Shown here one piece after another: positions 8,078-17,107 of a DNA stretch of 64,000 bases. The stretch is taken from contig CBDCDB010000008.1 in NCBI GenBank assembly GCA_965215315.1, positions 1,860,001 to 1,924,000 of the forward strand, read 5' to 3'. This DNA comes from Truepera sp965215315. GTDB taxonomy: Bacteria; Deinococcota; Deinococci; Deinococcales; Trueperaceae. Made by a program: the position numbers and the translations under genes. The notes beneath the pieces were generated by a model. It ran no database searches and was not told the DNA's origin. It worked only from the letters and a program-made list of their open reading frames with translations. Each line of letters starts with the position of its first letter. Position 1 is the stretch's first letter.

Positions 8078-8917
8078 ATGCTCGCCATCATCACCGATTC
8101 GACCTGCGACTTGCCCGAGGCCGAACTGCAAGCGCTTAAAATTCACCGGGTTCCCCTTTACGTCAACTTTAAAGGTGAAGTGTATAAAGACTGGCTCGAG
8201 ATTAACCCTCACGATATCGTCGAGGGCGTCGCTGCCGGGGCTGCCATTCCGAGTACCAGCCAGCCGAGTCCGCAAGATTTTGTAGACGCCTACACCGCCG
8301 CGGTAGAGGAAGGTGCCACCGAGATTTTATGTGTGGTTATCTCGAGCGGACTCTCCGGCACCTTTCAGTCGGCAACCGTCGCCGCTGAAGACTTTGGCGT
8401 ACCCGTTCACGTCTTCGATTCGTTGGCCGCAAGTTTGGGTATCGCCATGATGCTTAAACGCGTCGCCGAGATGCGTGATCAAAACGCCGATGTGAGCACC
8501 ATTTTAGATGAGCTGACCCGCATCCGCGACGTAGCAATGCTGCGTTTTACCGTCGGCAACCTCGACTATCTCAAGAAAAACGGTCGCATCGGCGGCGCAA
8601 GCGCTCTGCTCGGAAGCCTGCTGAACATCAAACCGATTTTGTCGGTCGTGACCGGCAAGGTCGAACCTGTCGGGCGCGTACGCGGGAGCAAAAAGGCGCT
8701 TCAGACGATGTTGGGCGACCTCAAAGGACTTGCCGAGCAAGGTACGCCGACCGTGCATTTTTTGCATATTCAAGACCCGGACGCGGCTGCCAATCTGCGC
8801 CAAGCGATGCAACAAAGCGGAATTACCTTTCACGACGGCGGCACCTACGAGATTGGCGCGGTCATCGCTACGCACGTCGGCCCCGGTACTTACGGCTTTT
8901 ACGCCTATCCGACCTGA
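8078..8917 (+). CDS. DegV family fatty-acid-binding protein
   Basis: 279 residues with the DegV signature: N-terminal ITDSTCDLP, VYVNF-like strand (VPLYVNFKGE), TSQPSP, SSGLSGTFQSA and VGNLDYLKKNGRIGG. DegV (FakB-like) proteins bind a fatty acid between two domains and in Firmicutes present it to the kinase FakA; no FakA gene is visible here. AAGAGGAGGG lies before ATG 8078, a strong ribosome binding site. It stands as a single gene ahead of comM. Confidence 0.92.
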   Translation: MLAIITDSTCDLPEAELQALKIHRVPLYVNFKGEVYKDWLEINPHDIVEGVAAGAAIPSTSQPSPQDFVDAYTAAVEEGATEILCVVISSGLSGTFQSATVAAEDFGVPVHVFDSLAASLGIAMMLKRVAEMRDQNADVSTILDELTRIRDVAMLRFTVGNLDYLKKNGRIGGASALLGSLLNIKPILSVVTGKVEPVGRVRGSKKALQTMLGDLKGLAEQGTPTVHFLHIQDPDAAANLRQAMQQSGITFHDGGTYEIGAVIATHVGPGTYGFYAYPT

Positions 8918-8970
8918 GCCTAACGGCTAGCCCTGCCTAGTTTTTCATCCCGCCGGTAAGCGTGCGCCCC

Positions 8971-8976
8971 TAAACT
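8971..8976 (+). promoter_or_regulatory. -10 hexamer TAAACT for leaderless comM mRNA
   Basis: TAAACT is followed by six bases and GTG 8983. No Shine-Dalgarno sequence is present. Confidence 0.55.
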
Positions 8977-8982
8977 AACGGG

Positions 8983-10470
8983 GTGTTCGCCAAACTGACC
9001 GCCGCCGCCCTCTTAGGTGTTGACGCCTACGCTGTAGAAATCGAAGTTGACGTTGCGGGTGGCCTGCCGGGGATGATGATCGTCGGGTTGCCTGACGCCG
9101 CGGTGCAGGAGTCTAGAGAACGGGTGCGCTCCGCCATTCGCAACACCGGGTTGCCCTTTCCGGCAACGCGCATCGTCGTCAACTTGGCCCCGGCTGATGT
9201 CCGTAAGGAAGGCCCAGCCTTTGACCTGCCGATTGCACTGGCGATTTTGCTCGCGCAGGGCGTGGTTCAGGAGCGGGCCTTAGAGCACACTTTAATCGTT
9301 GGAGAACTCGCGTTGGACGGAGCGCTCAGGCCGGTACGCGGCGTCATCAACGTCGCGCTTTATGCGTCTCAGGCGGGCATCAAACGGCTTATCGTTGCGC
9401 CTGAGAATGCCCAGGAAGCTGCTGCGATTGAGGGCTTAGAAGTTTACGCGCCCAAGACGCTCACACAGACTGTCGCTTTTTTACAGGGCCGCGAAACCTT
9501 GACGCCAACCGTTCCCGAACTCGTTCCGGTGGCCCAAAACACTCTCGATTTAGCCGACATCAAAGGGCAGAGCGCCGCCAAACGCGCGTTGGAAATTGCT
9601 GCTGCTGGGGCACATAATCTGCTCCTGAGCGGCCCACCCGGTTCAGGTAAGACGATGCTGGCGCGGCGCTTGCCGGGGATTATGCCGCGGCTGACTCGAG
9701 GCGAAGCGACCGAAGTCACGCGGATTCACTCGAGCGCTGGAACCCTGCAAGGTGGCCTCATACAGCACCCGCCCTTCCGCAGCCCGCACCACACTGTTTC
9801 AGACGCCGGTTTGATTGGCGGCGGCAACATTCCGAGACCGGGCGAAGTGTCTTTGGCGCACCGAGGCGTCCTCTTTATGGACGAGTTCCCGGAGTTCTCG
9901 AGGCGTGTCCTGGAGGTTTTACGGCAACCTTTAGAGGACGGTGTAGTCACGATTAGTCGGGCTCGAGCCGCCCTGACCTTTCCCGCCCGCTTTATGCTCG
10001 TCGCGTCGCAAAATCCCTGTCCGTGCGGGTTTTACGGCGACGCCCAAAAACCTTGCACCTGCTCGCCGGTGCTCCGGCAACGCTACCGCGAACGCCTCAG
10101 CGGGCCGCTCCTAGACCGCATCGACCTGCGTCTAAATGTGCCGCGCCTCAGTCCCGACGAACTTCTACATGCCCCACCCGGCGAAGCCAGCAGCGTCGTT
10201 CACGCCAGGGTCGGGGCGGCGCGGTCGTGCGCCGTAGCGAGGCAAGGCGTCCCCAACGCCGAACTCAGCGGGACGGCCCTGCGCGAACACGCTGCGCTGT
10301 CACCGGGCGCGGGCGCGTTTGCCCAGGCCGTGGCCAAGCAGCTGGCCTTGTCCGGACGCGGTTTCGACCGGCTTTTGCGCGTCTCCCGGACGATTGCCGA
10401 CCTCAGCGGTGACGCGAACTTGAGCGAAGCGCACCTCGCCGAAGCGGTCAGCTACCGGGGTAATTCCTAG
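8983..10470 (+). CDS. comM: ComM/YifB-family AAA+ ATPase (Mg-chelatase-like)
   Basis: 495 residues. Order of parts: an N-terminal Lon-like domain (GLPGMMIVGLPDAAVQES), a AAA+ module with Walker A SGPPGSGKTML at about 213, Walker B GVLFMDEFPEF, and a C-terminal helical domain. A four-cysteine cluster CPCGFYGDAQKPCTC interrupts the AAA+ core, as usual for the family. ComM is a hexameric helicase that extends heteroduplex during natural transformation in gamma-proteobacteria; the same role here is inference. It starts at GTG 8983 with a -10 element six bases upstream. Confidence 0.93.
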   Translation: MFAKLTAAALLGVDAYAVEIEVDVAGGLPGMMIVGLPDAAVQESRERVRSAIRNTGLPFPATRIVVNLAPADVRKEGPAFDLPIALAILLAQGVVQERALEHTLIVGELALDGALRPVRGVINVALYASQAGIKRLIVAPENAQEAAAIEGLEVYAPKTLTQTVAFLQGRETLTPTVPELVPVAQNTLDLADIKGQSAAKRALEIAAAGAHNLLLSGPPGSGKTMLARRLPGIMPRLTRGEATEVTRIHSSAGTLQGGLIQHPPFRSPHHTVSDAGLIGGGNIPRPGEVSLAHRGVLFMDEFPEFSRRVLEVLRQPLEDGVVTISRARAALTFPARFMLVASQNPCPCGFYGDAQKPCTCSPVLRQRYRERLSGPLLDRIDLRLNVPRLSPDELLHAPPGEASSVVHARVGAARSCAVARQGVPNAELSGTALREHAALSPGAGAFAQAVAKQLALSGRGFDRLLRVSRTIADLSGDANLSEAHLAEAVSYRGNS

Positions 10471-10604
10471 TACCAGAGAATGTAAAAGCGTATCGGCGCA
10501 CCCTCCAGCTCATGACGAGACAAATTTGCCCTAGTCAAGCCTTCTACGAAAGTGCTAGATTGGAGGGCAGATTGTGTTTAATTTTTGTGTGCAGGAGGGT
10601 ATAC

Positions 10605-11696
10605 GTGGGCAAGCGAAAACGACCACCTCGGCTGATACTTTTTTTACTAGCCTCAGGACTTCTCAGCGGCTGTGCGCTCAGCGGCCCCCAATCAATTTTC
10701 GATACGGTCGGGCCGGTGGCGCGAAGTCAAGAGAGTCTCTTTATCTTTATCTTCTGGATGGCGGTCGGGGTTTTTGCGATTGTGACGGGCGTGCTCGTCT
10801 ATACCATCATCAGGTACCGCAGGCGCGGCGACGACGACGGTTCGGTACCCGACCAGATTCACGGGGTGGTGTGGCTCGAGGCTGCCTGGACGGTAGCGCC
10901 CGCCATCATCCTAGTCATCATCGGCGTTCCGACGGTCGGCCTCATCTTCCGCCAAGAGAGCCGCGTTACGCCCACCCAAGACGACCTCGTGGTGAACGTA
11001 ACCGGCTATCAGTGGTGGTGGGAGTTTGAATATCCCGAACTCGGCATCACCACCGCCAACGAACTGCACATCCCGACCGGACGGCGCGTGATTCTCAACC
11101 TCAACTCCGGCGACGTACTGCACTCGTTCTGGGTACCAAGAATTGCCGGTAAGCGCGACCTGATTCCCAATCAGGCGAACCAGCTCTGGATTAAAGCCGA
11201 CGAAGCGGGTCTCTACCGGGGTCAGTGCGCCGAGTTGTGTTTGGGCGCACACGCCTACATGCGCTTTCGGGTGGTTGCTAGCGACGACGCCGAATTCAAA
11301 ACTTGGACGGCGCTCTTCAAACCGGACGGCGCACAGATGGTTCAAGCGCAAGCTCAACCCGCCGACCCGCAGATTGCAGCTGGACAAGCCCTGTTTAAGA
11401 CGAAGGGCTGCGCGACGTGTCACGCGGTTCAAGGCTATGCCTACGGTGAAAAAGCTCCGAACCTGACGAGCTTCGGGATTCGCACCTCGCTCGCAGCAGG
11501 CGTCGCCGACAACACACCCGAAAACCTGACGAACTGGCTCCGCAACCCGCAAGAACTCAAACCCGGCAACTACATGCCGAACCTGTGGGCTGCAGATGAC
11601 CCCAAACGTGATGAAGAAATCGCCGCGCTGGTCGCCTATTTGGAGAGCTTGGGCCATAGCCCCGAACTTACCGCGAGCGTTCAGGCCGGGAGGTAA
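10605..11696 (+). CDS. ctaC: Cytochrome c oxidase subunit II with fused cytochrome c (caa3 type)
   Basis: 363 residues. GTG 10605 is chosen because AGGAGGG ends five bases upstream and the product then begins with a lipoprotein signal (lipobox LLSGC). Two membrane helices follow, then the cupredoxin CuA domain with ligands in LHSFW, CAELCLGAH and AYM (about residues 171-218), then a class I cytochrome c with CATCH at about 268 and a distal Met in NYMPNLW. It accepts electrons and passes them to CuA, then to subunit I. It begins the oxidase operon, with ctaD two bases downstream. Confidence 0.95.
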   Translation: MGKRKRPPRLILFLLASGLLSGCALSGPQSIFDTVGPVARSQESLFIFIFWMAVGVFAIVTGVLVYTIIRYRRRGDDDGSVPDQIHGVVWLEAAWTVAPAIILVIIGVPTVGLIFRQESRVTPTQDDLVVNVTGYQWWWEFEYPELGITTANELHIPTGRRVILNLNSGDVLHSFWVPRIAGKRDLIPNQANQLWIKADEAGLYRGQCAELCLGAHAYMRFRVVASDDAEFKTWTALFKPDGAQMVQAQAQPADPQIAAGQALFKTKGCATCHAVQGYAYGEKAPNLTSFGIRTSLAAGVADNTPENLTNWLRNPQELKPGNYMPNLWAADDPKRDEEIAALVAYLESLGHSPELTASVQAGR

Positions 11697-11698
11697 CG

Positions 11699-13684
11699 AT
11701 GGCACTCGGTAGACAACCCGGACAATCCGTTCCGCACAGCGCACCCGAAACTAGAGCGCTTCTCAAACGCCCGACTTGGGAGACCGGTATTTGGAGCTGG
11801 CTCACCACCGTCGACCACAAACGTTTGGGGATTCTCTATTTTGTAACAACCTTCGGTTTCTTCCTGCTCGGCAGTATCGAGGCGGCGGTCATTCGCGCCC
11901 AGCTCGCCGCGCCGAATCAGCAACTTGTGAGCCCAGACTTTTACAATCAGCTCTTTACCGTTCACGGCGTGACGATGGTATTTTTGGCCATTATGCCGCT
12001 CGGTACGGCGTTTGCAAACTATTTTGTACCCTTGCAGATTGGAGCCAGAGACCTGGCCTTCCCCCGCCTCAACGCCTTCGGTTACTGGGCGTATCTGGCG
12101 GGCGGGCTTATTTTTTACTCGAGCTTCCTCTTAGGTGGCGCGCCCGACGCCGGTTGGTTCGCCTACGCGCCGATGACGCAGACCGCGTATAACCCCGGTC
12201 AAGGCATCGACTTCTATATGGTCGGACTACTCATCAGCGGTATCGGCACACTCGTTACGGCGATGAACCTGATTATTACGATTATCAACATGCGTGCGCC
12301 GGGGATGAGCATGATGCGGATGCCGCTCTTTCCGTGGATGATGCTCGTCACCGCGTTTCTGGTGATCTTCGCCTTTCCGCCGCTGACGATTGCCCTTTTC
12401 GAAGTCATTATGGACCGGTCGTTCGGAACGCTCTTTTTCAATCCCGAAGGGGGCGGTTTGCCAATTTTGTGGCAGCACCTCTTCTGGATTTTTGGGCACC
12501 CGGAGGTCTATATCGTCATCTTGCCCGCCTTCGGTATTATCAGCGAGGTCATTCCGACGTTTTCGCGTAAACCGCTGTTCGGCTATCCGATGGTCGTGTT
12601 GGCCGGGATTTTCATCGGGTTTATGGGTTTCGCAGTCTGGAGCCACCACATGTTTACGACCGGCATGGGGCCGATGGCGAACTCCGTATTTGCAATTGCG
12701 AGTTTTGTGATTGCGATTCCGACCGGTGTCAAGATTTTCAACTGGTTGGCAACGATGTGGGCCGGACGCATCTGGTTTACCACCTCGATGCTCTTTGCTA
12801 TCGCCTTTTTAGTGACGTTTACGCTCGGCGGGATTACCGGCATTATGGTCGCGGTACCGCCGTTTGACCAGCAGGTGTCGGACTCTTACTTTATCGTCGC
12901 GCACTTTCACTATGTGATGGGCGGCGGGGCGCTCTTGTCGTTCTTCGCCGGAATCTACTACTGGTTCCCTAAAATGACGGGCCGGATGCTCAGCGAACGG
13001 CTTGGCAAGTGGGTGTTTGGGTTTGTCGTCGGCGGCTTTCACCTGATCTTTTTCCCACAGCACTTTTTAGGTATCTTAGGGATGCCGCGCCGCGTGCAGA
13101 CCTACGACGTGGGCTTGGGCTGGGATTTTTACAACCTGATGTCGTCCATCGGGGTATTGGTTTTAGGGGCAGGGGTGCTACTGTTTATCTTTAGCCTCCT
13201 GCGCGATATAAGAAGCGGGAAAGAAGCCGGGGATGATCCCTGGGACGGGCGGACGCTCGAGTGGAGCATCTCGTCCCCCCCACCGCATTATGACTTCGGC
13301 GACCTGCCTATCGTCAAAGACCGCGACCCACTCTGGCACGCCAAACACCCCGAACTCATCGAAAAACGTGATGACCTGTCCGAAAGCACTGACGACGAAC
13401 CCACTTTCCAAAACGCAGCCGACGACGAGGACGAGTTCGTGCATATCCCCGGTCAGTCATGGTTCCCGTTCCTGGCCTCGGTTGGGCTGTTTGTCGGCGG
13501 GATGGCGGCGGTCTATCACAACTGGCTTTTAGGCAGCCTTAGCCTTGCTTTTATCATGCTCTGCGTCTTTGCGTGGGCTTTTGAAGGCGTGGGCGGACAC
13601 TACGTGCGGCTGCGTCCGAGTGACCGCCGTGGTACCGGCCTCGCCTATATCAAACCTAAGAAATCACTGGGCGGGCAATCATGA
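11699..13684 (+). CDS. ctaD: Cytochrome c oxidase subunit I
   Basis: 661-residue heme-copper oxidase core with twelve or more membrane helices. Ligands are visible: His of low-spin heme in TVHGVTMVF, HPEVY with the His-Tyr CuB pair (near residue 266), the CuB pair SHHMF (about 314), and the HFHYV heme ligands (about 401). GHPEVYI, with its proton-channel Glu, indicates an A1-type oxidase. About 110 residues follow the twelfth helix: an acidic hydrophilic stretch, then two extra helices. In Thermus caa3 subunits I and III are fused, but here subunit III is a separate gene overlapping by four bases. Confidence 0.96.
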   Translation: MALGRQPGQSVPHSAPETRALLKRPTWETGIWSWLTTVDHKRLGILYFVTTFGFFLLGSIEAAVIRAQLAAPNQQLVSPDFYNQLFTVHGVTMVFLAIMPLGTAFANYFVPLQIGARDLAFPRLNAFGYWAYLAGGLIFYSSFLLGGAPDAGWFAYAPMTQTAYNPGQGIDFYMVGLLISGIGTLVTAMNLIITIINMRAPGMSMMRMPLFPWMMLVTAFLVIFAFPPLTIALFEVIMDRSFGTLFFNPEGGGLPILWQHLFWIFGHPEVYIVILPAFGIISEVIPTFSRKPLFGYPMVVLAGIFIGFMGFAVWSHHMFTTGMGPMANSVFAIASFVIAIPTGVKIFNWLATMWAGRIWFTTSMLFAIAFLVTFTLGGITGIMVAVPPFDQQVSDSYFIVAHFHYVMGGGALLSFFAGIYYWFPKMTGRMLSERLGKWVFGFVVGGFHLIFFPQHFLGILGMPRRVQTYDVGLGWDFYNLMSSIGVLVLGAGVLLFIFSLLRDIRSGKEAGDDPWDGRTLEWSISSPPPHYDFGDLPIVKDRDPLWHAKHPELIEKRDDLSESTDDEPTFQNAADDEDEFVHIPGQSWFPFLASVGLFVGGMAAVYHNWLLGSLSLAFIMLCVFAWAFEGVGGHYVRLRPSDRRGTGLAYIKPKKSLGGQS

Positions 13685-14301
13685 GCAGTCAAGCGCAGGC
13701 ACAAAGGGCAGCACCAGCACACGAACACGCTGAACATCGCAGCACGCCGCTCGCCGACCGAAAGCTGATGATGTGGCTTTTTCTAGCGTCCGACTGCATG
13801 TTCTTTGCGGCGCTGATCGGCACCTATCTGGTCTACAACGGGCGCAGCCTTACGGGACCATATCCGGTTGATGTACTGGATATTCCGCTTACAACGGTGA
13901 GTACGTTCGTCCTGTTGATGTCGAGCTTTTTGATGGTTCTGGCGCTCCACGCCATTCGTTTGGGTGACATCCCCAAGTTTCGGTTATGGACGTTCGGTGT
14001 GGCATTTTTCGGTGCGATCTTCCTGGGCTTTCAGGTTTACGAGTTCCGTCACTTCGTCCACGAAGGTTTGACGCTCCAGCAGAACCTGTTCGGTAGCACC
14101 TTTTTCACGCTGACCGGGACGCACGGGGTTCACGTGACTCTTGGGGTGCTGTGGCTCTTATCACTGCTGATTCTTTCATACATCCGCCCGATGACCGAGC
14201 GCGACGCACTGAGCGTAGAGATTGCTGGGCTCTACTGGCACTTTGTCGATATCGTCTGGATCGTGATTTTTACCGCTGTCTATTTAGTCGAGTTCATCTA
14301 G
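13681..14301 (+). CDS. ctaE: Cytochrome c oxidase subunit III
   Basis: 206 residues with five membrane helices, as in short bacterial subunit III. A His-rich N-terminal tail (AHEHAEHRS) precedes the first helix LMMWLFLASDCMFF. Conserved GTHGVHVTLG and YWHFVDIVWIVIF mark the family. The ATG overlaps the ctaD stop (ATGA), so translation is coupled. Subunit III stabilises the proton-pumping core. Confidence 0.93.
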   Translation: MSSQAQAQRAAPAHEHAEHRSTPLADRKLMMWLFLASDCMFFAALIGTYLVYNGRSLTGPYPVDVLDIPLTTVSTFVLLMSSFLMVLALHAIRLGDIPKFRLWTFGVAFFGAIFLGFQVYEFRHFVHEGLTLQQNLFGSTFFTLTGTHGVHVTLGVLWLLSLLILSYIRPMTERDALSVEIAGLYWHFVDIVWIVIFTAVYLVEFI

Positions 14302-14318
14302 GGGTTACTGCTAAAGTT

Positions 14319-15512
14319 ATGGCTAAGAATACTGAAAACGATCAAGCGAAACATGACGACGTACATAGCAAGCACGAGGGCTCGAGCGTCGGTTTCTACA
14401 TTTTTATCGCGCTCGTCCTAGGCGCAATCACCTACGTCGAATTCGCGCTGGTCGAGCATCAAGACACCTGGTTTGCTGCGCTCAGCAGCTTCTGGATCGT
14501 CTTTTTGCTAGTCGGCCTTTCAGTTGTGAAGTTCGTCATGGTGGTAATGTTTTTTATGCATTTGCAAGGAGACGACCGCACCTTTACAGGCTTTTTTACC
14601 TCCGGCATGGTGATTGCCGCTGGCACCCTTCTCGCCCTCTCCGCGCTCTTCACCGTTCGGAGCGTTGCAGTAGCTCAAACGCCACAACAAGAAGAGCAAG
14701 TCCAAGCTGAAACAGAAGAACACGAAGCCGAACAAGAGGCGACGATGGCGCACCGCTTCGAGTATCCGGCCCCCAAAACGCTCGACGTTAAGGAGATCAA
14801 CCTCGCCCCTGAAGGCCAGATTTTGGCAGGGATGAGCGTCGTAGCGAGTGGGGGGCCCACCCAAAAAGCAGCCAACAGCGGCGGCGGACGTACCGCAGCA
14901 GGTATTCCTCTAGCCGCACCGCCCGTCGCTGTCACACTGCCCGACCCGTTTACGCAGCAGCCCACGCAACAACCGGCGGCTCAGCAGCCCGCTGCACCGA
15001 CACAAGCAGCGCAGCAACCCGCCCAAACAGCCGCGCAGGACGCTGCCGCTCCAGGCTCGAGTAGTGCTGCAGACAGTGCTGCAAACGGCCCACTCTTGAC
15101 CGACGCCGACATCAGCGCGGGCGAGGGTATCTTTACCACCAACTGCGTCTCGTGCCACCAGGCAAACGGGCAGGGTATTCCTGGAGCCTTTCCCACACTT
15201 GTCGGGCACGCCCCTGAGCTAGCCAACGCCGACGGCGGACATGAGTACATGGAAAAACTTCTGCTCTACGGTCTGCAGGGCGAGATCAATGTGTCAGGGC
15301 AAGTCTATAACGGCGTTATGCCTGCGTGGGCACAGCTTTCCGACGATGACTTGGCGAATGTTCTCAACTACGTGCTGAGCAGCTGGGGGAACGCCGACGC
15401 CATGTCCGCCGACTATCCGGCGTTTACGGCCGACAGCGTAAAAGCGCAGCGCGCGGATAACCTTAGCTCGCAGCAGGTCTACGAACTCCGGCAGACCTTG
15501 AACTTACCCTAA
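14319..15512 (+). CDS. Oxidase subunit IV fused to a cytochrome c domain
   Basis: 397 residues. The N-terminal 110 residues look like prokaryotic subunit IV (COX4/CtaF type) with three helices (GFYIFIALVLGAITYVEF, FWIVFLLVGLSVVKFVMVVMF, and a third near residue 95). A long linker rich in Pro, Ala and Gln (about 110-245) leads to a class I cytochrome c with CVSCH at about residue 275 and a Met ligand in GVMPAW near 332. ATG 14319 is used because a longer frame overlaps ctaE in another reading. Subunit IV is normally a small protein without heme, so this fusion gives the complex a second tethered cytochrome c besides the one on ctaC. Confidence 0.85.
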   Translation: MAKNTENDQAKHDDVHSKHEGSSVGFYIFIALVLGAITYVEFALVEHQDTWFAALSSFWIVFLLVGLSVVKFVMVVMFFMHLQGDDRTFTGFFTSGMVIAAGTLLALSALFTVRSVAVAQTPQQEEQVQAETEEHEAEQEATMAHRFEYPAPKTLDVKEINLAPEGQILAGMSVVASGGPTQKAANSGGGRTAAGIPLAAPPVAVTLPDPFTQQPTQQPAAQQPAAPTQAAQQPAQTAAQDAAAPGSSSAADSAANGPLLTDADISAGEGIFTTNCVSCHQANGQGIPGAFPTLVGHAPELANADGGHEYMEKLLLYGLQGEINVSGQVYNGVMPAWAQLSDDDLANVLNYVLSSWGNADAMSADYPAFTADSVKAQRADNLSSQQVYELRQTLNLP

Positions 15513-16309
15513 TGACAGGGCGCTGGATTCTCGATCCCGTTCTAATCGGTGGGCTCGTGACGCTGGCGCTCGTTTACTTTTTATTAACTGGCCCGTTGCG
15601 GCAGCGTTACGCACCAGGCGAAGCGTATCCGCGCCGTAAAGCCTTCTACTTTTACAGCGCGGTCGTTTTGCTCTACCTGACTGACGGCTCACCGCTACAC
15701 GACCTGTCCGAACTGTACTCATTTAGCGCTCATATGGTGCAGCATATGCTGCTCGCCTACATCGTGCCGACGTTGATGCTGCGCGGTCTTCCCGATTGGC
15801 TGTTACGCCCGCTTCTGCTACATCCTTTTGTCAAACCTATCGCTAAGGTGCTGACGAGTCCGGTTGTTGCCTTCGTAGTTTTTAGCCTCTTCTTTTCACT
15901 CTGGCATATCCCGGTTATCTACGAAGGTGCGCTGACGAACTCGCTCGTCCATCACGCCGAACACGTTCTTTTTCTCTTTACGGCGCTGCTCTTGTGGTGG
16001 CCACTGCTAAGCCCGCTGCCCGAGCTGCCAAGGCTCTCGCACGCAGGCGCACTCGTTTATCTCTTTTTGCTGCCTATCGCGCAACTTCCTGTATTTGCCG
16101 CCGTAACCTTTGCCGACCACTCGCTCTATCCGACCTACGCCAATTCACCGCACGTGATGTTCGGCGACGCGCGGATGGATCAGACGATGGGCGGGGCACT
16201 GATGAAACTTGGCGGTCTGGTTACGTTCGGGCTACCCTTTATCCTTACGTTTTTTGAGTGGTATAAGAAAGAAAATAAGACGCGTTACCGTAAGCGTGCG
16301 CAAGCTTAA
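15512..16309 (+). CDS. ctaG: CtaG-family cytochrome c oxidase assembly protein
   Basis: 265-residue membrane protein of the caa3_CtaG family, needed to assemble CuB-containing subunit I in Bacillus. The His-rich helices HMVQHMLLAYIVPTL, LWHIPVIYEG and HHAEHVLFLFTALLLWWPL hold the conserved histidines. It overlaps the stop of the preceding gene by one base, closing the five-gene oxidase cluster. It is not related to the Cox11-type protein that is also called CtaG. Confidence 0.92.
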   Translation: MTGRWILDPVLIGGLVTLALVYFLLTGPLRQRYAPGEAYPRRKAFYFYSAVVLLYLTDGSPLHDLSELYSFSAHMVQHMLLAYIVPTLMLRGLPDWLLRPLLLHPFVKPIAKVLTSPVVAFVVFSLFFSLWHIPVIYEGALTNSLVHHAEHVLFLFTALLLWWPLLSPLPELPRLSHAGALVYLFLLPIAQLPVFAAVTFADHSLYPTYANSPHVMFGDARMDQTMGGALMKLGGLVTFGLPFILTFFEWYKKENKTRYRKRAQA

Positions 16310-16338
16310 TCGAATCGTATTTTTACTCCCAAAACGCT

Positions 16339-17025
16339 ATAAAAATCAGCCGTGCAACCCTCGAGACCTGTGTTTCAGCAACTGATACGGTCGTTGTCAT
16401 CGACGTTCTGAGAGCGTTTACGGCAGCTGCTTACGCGTTTGTAGCAGGAGCCAAAGAGATTGTCCTAGTTTCAAAAGTTGAGGAAGCTTTCGCCCTCAAG
16501 CGAGAGAACCCTGAGTTCCTTCTGCTCGGCGAAACAGACGGCTTACCCATCAAAGAATTTGATTTCCCCAATTCTCCTGCTGAACTCATAGACGTAACGC
16601 TGGACGGCCTCACCCTCGCACAGAGAACCTCAGCGGGGACACAAGGGGTTGTCAGATCACGTCACGCAAAGCACATTTTGGCAACAGGTCTGTGCAACGC
16701 CAGCGCTACGGTCAACTACCTCAACCGTTTTGAGGTAAGCGAGTTACGTCTCGTTGAAATAGGCGTCAATGGATCGGGGCACGGGGTTGAAGATACCGTT
16801 TGCGGCGACCTTCTAGAGGCTTTAGTGTCAAACCGTTCGGTAGACTACGCAGAACTTGTCGAGCGAGTTCAGCAAGCGCCTGCAAGCGGTAAGTTTCTTG
16901 ACGATACCCTCAGTGCATTCCCGCTTGGCGATTTGGAGTGTGCCGTTAAAATTGACCTGTTTGATTTTGCTATGGAAGTTCAGCGAGAGAATACAAAGCT
17001 CGTGTTGAAAAAGGTAACGCTCTGA
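16339..17025 (+). CDS. comB: 2-phosphosulfolactate phosphatase-like protein (ComB family), start codon unclear
   Basis: Read from 16339 the frame gives KISRATLETCVSATDTVVVI, then DVLRAFTAAAYAF, LLLGETDG, FDFPNSPAEL, RTSAGTQG and GSGHGVEDTVCGDLL, the ordered landmarks of ComB, a magnesium-dependent phosphatase. Length (228) is full for the family. The expected initiator is ATA (16339-16341), not ATG, GTG or TTG, and no ordinary start lies in frame before conserved sequence begins. Either a rare ATA start is used or the start codon has mutated and the gene is silent. A methanogen-like coenzyme M role is not implied, since the family is wide. Confidence 0.7.
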   Translation: MKISRATLETCVSATDTVVVIDVLRAFTAAAYAFVAGAKEIVLVSKVEEAFALKRENPEFLLLGETDGLPIKEFDFPNSPAELIDVTLDGLTLAQRTSAGTQGVVRSRHAKHILATGLCNASATVNYLNRFEVSELRLVEIGVNGSGHGVEDTVCGDLLEALVSNRSVDYAELVERVQQAPASGKFLDDTLSAFPLGDLECAVKIDLFDFAMEVQRENTKLVLKKVTL

Positions 17026-17096
17026 CTGCTGGAAAATAGTCGCTAGTCGCTGCCCACGACTAAAAAAAGCAGACCTCAGCACAGACCGCTATAAGG

Positions 17097-17102
17097 TATC
17101 TT
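17097..17102 (+). promoter_or_regulatory. -10 hexamer TATCTT, leaderless
   Basis: TATCTT is followed by five bases and ATG 17108. A second -10-like TATAAG lies at 17090-17095. Confidence 0.4.
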
Positions 17103-17107
17103 AAAGC

